A stretch of DNA of 64,000 bases, from positions 1-64,000 of IMG/VR virus record IMGVR_UViG_3300009506_000003, one strand, 5' to 3'. Positions within the stretch are counted from its first letter, which is position 1; every line of letters begins with the position of its first letter. The notes below the pieces were generated by a model. It saw only the letters and a list, made by a program, of their open reading frames with translations, did no database searches and was not told the origin of the DNA. Source of the DNA: a virus. Shown here one piece after another: positions 60,216 to 64,000 of the stretch. A program made the translations under genes and the position numbers.

Positions 60216-61892
60216 TTACGCCACTCGACCGAAGTCCTGAATCTCGACCCAGAGGTCAGACGCATTCTTGGCAAAGCCCATCTGGATGACGCGGTTACCG
60301 GAACCGGCCGGACGGGTGTTGGTCAGTCCACCGCCAGACGCCAGGTAGTACCTGTCCCCAGGAGTAGCCGATGACAAGACACCGGCTGCCACACCGATTG
60401 CCACCGTGGTGGCCGGGCTTCCAGGAGTGGCCTGGGCAGTGGTAGCCACCGCGAACGGCTTGGTCGTGGACAGCGTTGCAGCATCAGCCTTGGCGATCCG
60501 GTCGCCAGTCCCGGTCCAGTAAACCGGGTCACCGACTGCCACCGCCGAGTCGACGTCCCAGTCATCCTCGAACGACCCACCGAGACCAGAGTGCGTGTGC
60601 AGAGCATCAGCATTGCTGGCCGACCCAGCAGTCAAGGTGTTGAGGTTGGTAGCGGTGACGTTGGCACTGACTGCCACGTCGTTGATCTTGAAGAGCGACG
60701 GCAGCCCCACCACCTTGAGACCGTCGGCGTCGACGTCCAAAGTATCCGGGGTGTCATCGATCTCGATGGCCAAACCAGACGCGGTACGAATGATGCCTTG
60801 GGTTCCACTGACCAGAATTGCCAAGTCCCCAGACTCGAAGGTGAGCCCTGGGTTGGTGGTGGCCAAGTCCACCGCTACGCCGCTCGAAGTGAGCTCGATA
60901 CCAGCCGTGGTGTCCACATTGACCTGCAGGTCTCCGGACCCGTCGAACTCGAGGCCACCAACACCAGCGCCGGCGGCAGCGATGTCGACTCGGAGCACGC
61001 CACTGACGATGACGAGACCGTAGTCCTCATCCGCAGTGACCTTGCCCTTGATCCCACCACCGGAAGCGGACGTGGCGTCGGGTACCGTGCCCGCGCCGGA
61101 CATCTGTTGCCAGACGTTGTCAGAGTCATCCCACGAGTAGAGGATGTCCTGAATCCGGACGTAGTGGATCTCGCCGTCGATGAGGCTCGCAGCCTGACGC
61201 TGGATGCCGACACGGCCGTTTCCGGGATCCGAAGTGGTCGCCGTGCTCGACGTGTTGTTCGCGTAGTCGTAGTTCGGCGTGGTGCCATCACTGTACTCGA
61301 CCAACTGCAAGTTGGCCTGAGTAGTGAAGGTACCGTAGATACGCAGTGGGTACTGCGCTGCGGCCGTGGAGGCATCGGCGTAGATCATCACCACACCAGA
61401 GGTATTGATCTCGTCGAGCTCTTGGGTAGCGGTGGCTCCCCAAGCTGCAGAACCATCACCGTTCACCGCTGAAGCGAAGTTCTGCATGGTGTCCCAGACG
61501 GTAGCACCGATGGAGAACTGGACGTCGCCACCAGTCGCTGCACCGTAGGTGCGCGTCGTGGTCCCATCCGTGATGGAAATGGTGTCGCCACTCACGGGCT
61601 GATTGGCGAAGAAGAGAGCCATGGCAGCCAGGATGCCCTGGGAGTTGCTGAGCTGTGCGGCCCCCAACACCACTTCCTTCACGGTGCCGCCCGAAATGAC
61701 CGCGTCGTTGAGCTGCTGCAGAGTGACCGCGTCGGAAGGGTTTGTACCCGTTCCCATCCCGGTCACCTTGTTGGTCCCCATGGCGATGTTGCCGCCCATC
61801 GTGAGGCCGGCTAGCGTCATGGAGTCAGCGGTTGGGTCCATCTCCTGAGAGAACCCGTCCGACGACATGAAAAGCGGTTTACGTTCTGCCAT
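60216..61892 (-). CDS. tail-fibre-like virion protein, probably abundant
   Basis: 558 residues; ATG 61892 with AAGGAG eight bases upstream. Near the N-terminus NPSDAVTLQQLND matches the start of many phage fibre proteins. Residues 310-420 show a shaft of short repeats (GLEFDGSGDLQVNV, GIELTSSGVAVDL, GLAIEIDD, GLKVV), as in adenovirus-like and T4 short-fibre shafts. The end (VAVGDPVYWTGTGDRIAKAD, DRYYLASGGG) resembles a domain of phage decoration or fibre-tip proteins. The strong ribosome site, regular GC-ending codons and flanking hairpins suggest high expression. Confidence 0.72.
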   Translation of the reverse strand: MAERKPLFMSSDGFSQEMDPTADSMTLAGLTMGGNIAMGTNKVTGMGTGTNPSDAVTLQQLNDAVISGGTVKEVVLGAAQLSNSQGILAAMALFFANQPVSGDTISITDGTTTRTYGAATGGDVQFSIGATVWDTMQNFASAVNGDGSAAWGATATQELDEINTSGVVMIYADASTAAAQYPLRIYGTFTTQANLQLVEYSDGTTPNYDYANNTSSTATTSDPGNGRVGIQRQAASLIDGEIHYVRIQDILYSWDDSDNVWQQMSGAGTVPDATSASGGGIKGKVTADEDYGLVIVSGVLRVDIAAAGAGVGGLEFDGSGDLQVNVDTTAGIELTSSGVAVDLATTNPGLTFESGDLAILVSGTQGIIRTASGLAIEIDDTPDTLDVDADGLKVVGLPSLFKINDVAVSANVTATNLNTLTAGSASNADALHTHSGLGGSFEDDWDVDSAVAVGDPVYWTGTGDRIAKADAATLSTTKPFAVATTAQATPGSPATTVAIGVAAGVLSSATPGDRYYLASGGGLTNTRPAGSGNRVIQMGFAKNASDLWVEIQDFGRVA

Positions 61893-61907
61893 GGGTCACA
61901 CTCCTTG

Positions 61908-62342
61908 TTACGCCACTGGCTGCGAACCCGCAGCGTCGTCTGGCGGTTCAGTTATCCTGCCCGTCTCATCGTCGTAGGTGACCTTGTCGAGGTCCTCGAT
62001 TCCGTAGACGGACTGAATTGCGGATCTCACTTTGATGAGCTCAGACTTCCTCTCCGCAGTGAGATCGTCGAGCTGCTTCTTCTTCAACTGCATCTGAGCC
62101 AGCTTCTCATTGGCCTTGCGCTGGTACTCGGTAGCGTCGTGCCCCATGAGACGGGCTGCTTGCTCCGCGTTGACGAACTTGAACTGGGCGAGCTCGAGCA
62201 CCTGCATGTCCTGCTTGGAGAAGTGCTTCATCCCGTCGACCATGATGGGTCCTTTGAGCTCCACTCCACAGACAACGGAAACTGCTGGGTCTTTGGACCC
62301 GTTGCTCTTCGCTGCCACCTTCTTTTTTCGTCCTCTTGTCAT
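61908..62342 (-). CDS. coiled-coil protein paired with the fibre gene
   Basis: 144 residues; ATG 62342 with GGGAG eight bases upstream. A basic N-terminus (RGRKKKVAAK) is followed by a helical region and a coiled coil (about 75-115, NEKLAQMQLKKKQLDDLTAE), then an acidic end. It directly precedes the fibre-like gene in transcription and lies with it between two stable hairpins, so a fibre-assembly or chaperone role is plausible. No family is recognised. Confidence 0.68.
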   Translation of the reverse strand: MTRGRKKKVAAKSNGSKDPAVSVVCGVELKGPIMVDGMKHFSKQDMQVLELAQFKFVNAEQAARLMGHDATEYQRKANEKLAQMQLKKKQLDDLTAERKSELIKVRSAIQSVYGIEDLDKVTYDDETGRITEPPDDAAGSQPVA

Positions 62343-62362
62343 TTTGGTCTCCCTTTAGGTTA

Positions 62363-62383
62363 CCCCTGCTGAGTCAGCAAGGG
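62363..62383 (-). other. stable hairpin upstream of the fibre cassette
   Basis: On the minus strand CCCTTGCTG (62383-62375) pairs with CAGCAGGGG (62371-62363): nine base pairs with one G-U and a three-base loop. No T-run follows. It lies between the stop at 62389 and the start at 62342. Together with 60169-60192 it brackets a two-gene cassette. Confidence 0.7.
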
Positions 62384-62388
62384 AAGAT

Positions 62389-62823
62389 TTAGCCAAGCCT
62401 CTTGATGATCGAGTAGTCTGGGTTGACTAACACCCGGTCCGTGCTGATGGCAATCCCCATAGATTGTATGTATGCGAGCTCCCCAACCCCAGGCATGACC
62501 GGCAAATGGTTCAGTGTCCCATCCGAGTAGACGAACACCACCTTGCCTGGAGTGAGCCCCGACACGACGCCGATCATTTCTCCGCTGGCCTGAACGCGGC
62601 AGGTGGTCGGTGTTGGTTTCTCGATGATGATGCCCATGGCCGGCATCTTGAGCGCACCGTTCAAAGGGTCCGCAGTGCTCACCTGGTAGACGTCCCCACT
62701 TGCAGGGCCCGTAATGTAGACGCAGTTCCCGACTGCGTCGGAGGACAGACAGGTGGCGGCGAATCTTGTCCTGGGAAAGAGCTGGAACGCTCTCGCTATG
62801 GACAGTTGGTTCAGTAGATCCAT
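62389..62823 (-). CDS. small beta-rich virion protein
   Basis: 144 residues; ATG 62823 with a weak ribosome site. Beta strands with Gly turns alternate (VGNCVYITGPASGDVYQVST, MGIIIEKPTPTTCRVQASGE, VVSGLTPGKVVFVYSDG). Such a barrel-like pattern with VSGLTPG recurs in phage decoration and tail-tip proteins. Its 5' neighbour is a helical small protein. Function unknown. Confidence 0.67.
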   Translation of the reverse strand: MDLLNQLSIARAFQLFPRTRFAATCLSSDAVGNCVYITGPASGDVYQVSTADPLNGALKMPAMGIIIEKPTPTTCRVQASGEMIGVVSGLTPGKVVFVYSDGTLNHLPVMPGVGELAYIQSMGIAISTDRVLVNPDYSIIKRLG

Positions 62824-62839
62824 GGCCGCCTACCATCGC

Positions 62840-63091
62840 TCATCGCTCTTCGTCCGGACCAAACGCGATGAACTCATCGATCTCTGTCTGCAACAAAGAG
62901 GCGGCCTCGTCCAGAGCTGTTGTGCCAGCTTTGTCGGAGCCGGTGCGACCCTTGAGAACCGCTCGCATGAACTTGACCTCGTTCTCGAGGCGATCCTGCT
63001 CCTTCTTGCCCCAGTCCTTCACTGCATCGGACAGCGCCTGTAGGTTCTCGTCGCGTTCGTCCTTGGTGGGTGGTCTCTTTGAGCCTGCCAT
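62840..63091 (-). CDS. small helical protein after the sigma-like gene
   Basis: 83 residues; ATG 63091 with GAGGACGGC upstream. It is almost entirely charged helix (ENLQALSDAVKDWGKKEQDR, LLQTEIDEF), likely a coiled coil. It lies eight bases after the sigma-like gene and could be a small partner of it or a scaffold. No family is recognised. Confidence 0.62.
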   Translation of the reverse strand: MAGSKRPPTKDERDENLQALSDAVKDWGKKEQDRLENEVKFMRAVLKGRTGSDKAGTTALDEAASLLQTEIDEFIAFGPDEER

Positions 63092-63098
63092 GCCGTCC

Positions 63099-63848
63099 TC
63101 AGTAGTACTTCTTGATCTTGTCAGTGATGGAGTTGCGCAGGCGAGACACCTTTGACGGGCTCATGTTCAACTGGCGGGCTATCTCTCCAGGGCGTAGTTG
63201 CTGCTTTCCTCCTTCTCCCGTCGTGTACTCCCATACCAAGAGCTCTTCCGGGGAGAGCTCGGGCTTGATGAACCGGGCAACCTCTGTTGCCCGAGACGGC
63301 ATGTTGGTAGCCGGGTCCAGCCCGAACGGTGTTGATGATGTGTAGAGTGCCTTCCTCGACTCAGACTGCGCGCGTTCTATCTCCGGTACCGACCACCCCA
63401 AGTACTCGGAGAGTTCCTGAGAAGTAGGCTCTCGACCATACTGGTCATCGAGCGTGGCGACAGCATTGTCGAACTTGCCCTTCTGAGCGCCCGTTCTGGT
63501 CTCTACGATTCGGGCAGGGTTCTGGTAAGTGGTCAGGAAGCGCTGTGGGGCTTTCTTCAAGTGGTTGCCCACCCAGGTGCCCAACTTCCCTTTGTCCGGG
63601 TCGAACGTTCGGAGAGCTCGAAGGAACTGTTTGTTGTGCTCCGCCTTGATGACCGCAGGCGGCATGTCGATACCCGACCACCGCCCAGTGTTCTGACGAA
63701 TCATCCCCCGGAACTGGTGCAGAAGAGGCCTCAGCTTATCGGGGTCCTCTTCGCTGTCCCTCCACTCGTTCCAGAGCTGGAGATCTTGGAGTTCACGCTC
63801 CTGTTTGGAGGCCTCCTTCTCCAGGTCAATGCTTGCAAGGCTCGACAA
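63099..63848 (-). CDS. sigma-70-like RNA polymerase sigma factor
   Basis: 249 residues; start TTG 63848 has GGAGGT eight bases upstream and no better ATG. Region 2-like helices span about 70-117 (FLRALRTFDPDKGKLGTWVG). Region 3-like sequence is near 138-168 (REPTSQELSEYLGWSVPEIE). Region 4-like HTH is at 198-249 (LSPEELLVWEY, then GEIARQLNMSPSKVSRLRNS). Phage sigma factors redirect host RNA polymerase to late promoters. It is near the promoter-proximal end of the late genes visible here. Region 1.1 and parts of region 2 are missing, as in many phage sigmas. Confidence 0.8.
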   Translation of the reverse strand: MSSLASIDLEKEASKQERELQDLQLWNEWRDSEEDPDKLRPLLHQFRGMIRQNTGRWSGIDMPPAVIKAEHNKQFLRALRTFDPDKGKLGTWVGNHLKKAPQRFLTTYQNPARIVETRTGAQKGKFDNAVATLDDQYGREPTSQELSEYLGWSVPEIERAQSESRKALYTSSTPFGLDPATNMPSRATEVARFIKPELSPEELLVWEYTTGEGGKQQLRPGEIARQLNMSPSKVSRLRNSITDKIKKYY

Positions 63849-63870
63849 GATGCCACCTCCGTAGCCCCTG

Positions 63871-64000
63871 CTACAAGCCGAGCACGCGGTCTACAACACC
63901 CGGGTCGTAGGTGTGGTCCTTCTCGGTGTGCTTCTTCCGAACGCCCTCAGTGTTGTCGAAGTGGGACTTCGTCTCTGCGTGCATGAGACCCCGAACTTTG
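63871..64000 (-). CDS. partial gene, C-terminal end of a virion or late protein
   Basis: Only the last 42 codons are in the window; reading continues past the right edge. The visible end is charged (HAETKSHFDNTEGVRKKHTE, then VVDRVLGL and stop TAG at 63871). It ends 22 bases before the sigma-like start, and the stop region carries that gene's ribosome site. No function can be assigned from the fragment. Confidence 0.7.
   Translation of the reverse strand, partial: KVRGLMHAETKSHFDNTEGVRKKHTEKDHTYDPGVVDRVLGL

Overview
The window is a piece of a large tailed-phage genome (Caudoviricetes) from a bacterial host. Genes are packed end to end, mostly with ATGA/TGATG-type overlaps. Many have AGGAGG-like ribosome binding sites, and ATG, GTG and TTG starts all occur. 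By eye the DNA is moderately GC-rich. A gp25-like baseplate protein and a gp6/J-like baseplate wedge protein point to a contractile (myovirus-type) tail. I see no integrase, tRNA, insertion sequence or CRISPR array. No gene-free stretch exceeds 300 bases. The host cannot be named; spanin-like proteins weakly suggest a Gram-negative cell.

Layout. (1) 1-5212, minus strand: head-side genes. They encode a portal protein running off the left edge, with a zinc-ribbon-like insertion, two glycine-zipper virion proteins and a zinc-ribbon protein. (2) 5213-5328: a divergent control region with a 7-bp inverted repeat beside the start of the first rightward gene. (3) 5329-23528, plus strand: regulation, replication and recombination. 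It holds a cysteine-rich protein, an XRE-like regulator, an SF2 helicase, a family-4-type uracil-DNA glycosylase, a DnaB-like helicase, a DnaG-like primase, a zinc-rich probable ssDNA-binding protein, a family A DNA polymerase, an HU-like protein with a zinc-ribbon tail, a RecA/UvsX-like recombinase, an Hjc-like nuclease, a Cas4/RecB-like nuclease and a RusA-like resolvase. A strong terminator lies near the end of this block. (4) 23494-64000, minus strand, transcribed right to left: the late region. It starts with a partial gene and a sigma-70-like factor, then fibre and accessory structural genes, small membrane proteins, the baseplate proteins, very large modular tail proteins and tail-fibre genes. 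It ends in a membrane/lysis-like cluster that meets the early genes tail to tail. One plus-strand zinc-ribbon gene (42810-43196) sits inside this minus-strand block.

How the parts fit. The plus block can supply a nearly complete phage replisome (helicase, primase, polymerase, probable SSB) and a recombination set with two different junction-resolvase folds plus an exonuclease-like protein. The minus block builds the tail and its fibres, and its sigma-like gene could redirect host RNA polymerase to late promoters. The most unusual features are: zinc-binding cysteine pairs spread over about ten proteins; a roughly 60-residue beta-module repeated about 15 times across at least four tail proteins; an EF-hand in a predicted secreted membrane protein of the lysis-like cluster; out-of-frame overlapping genes before recA; a possible frameshift or internal start in the 21775-23147 region; and stable hairpins without U-tracts flanking a fibre gene cassette.
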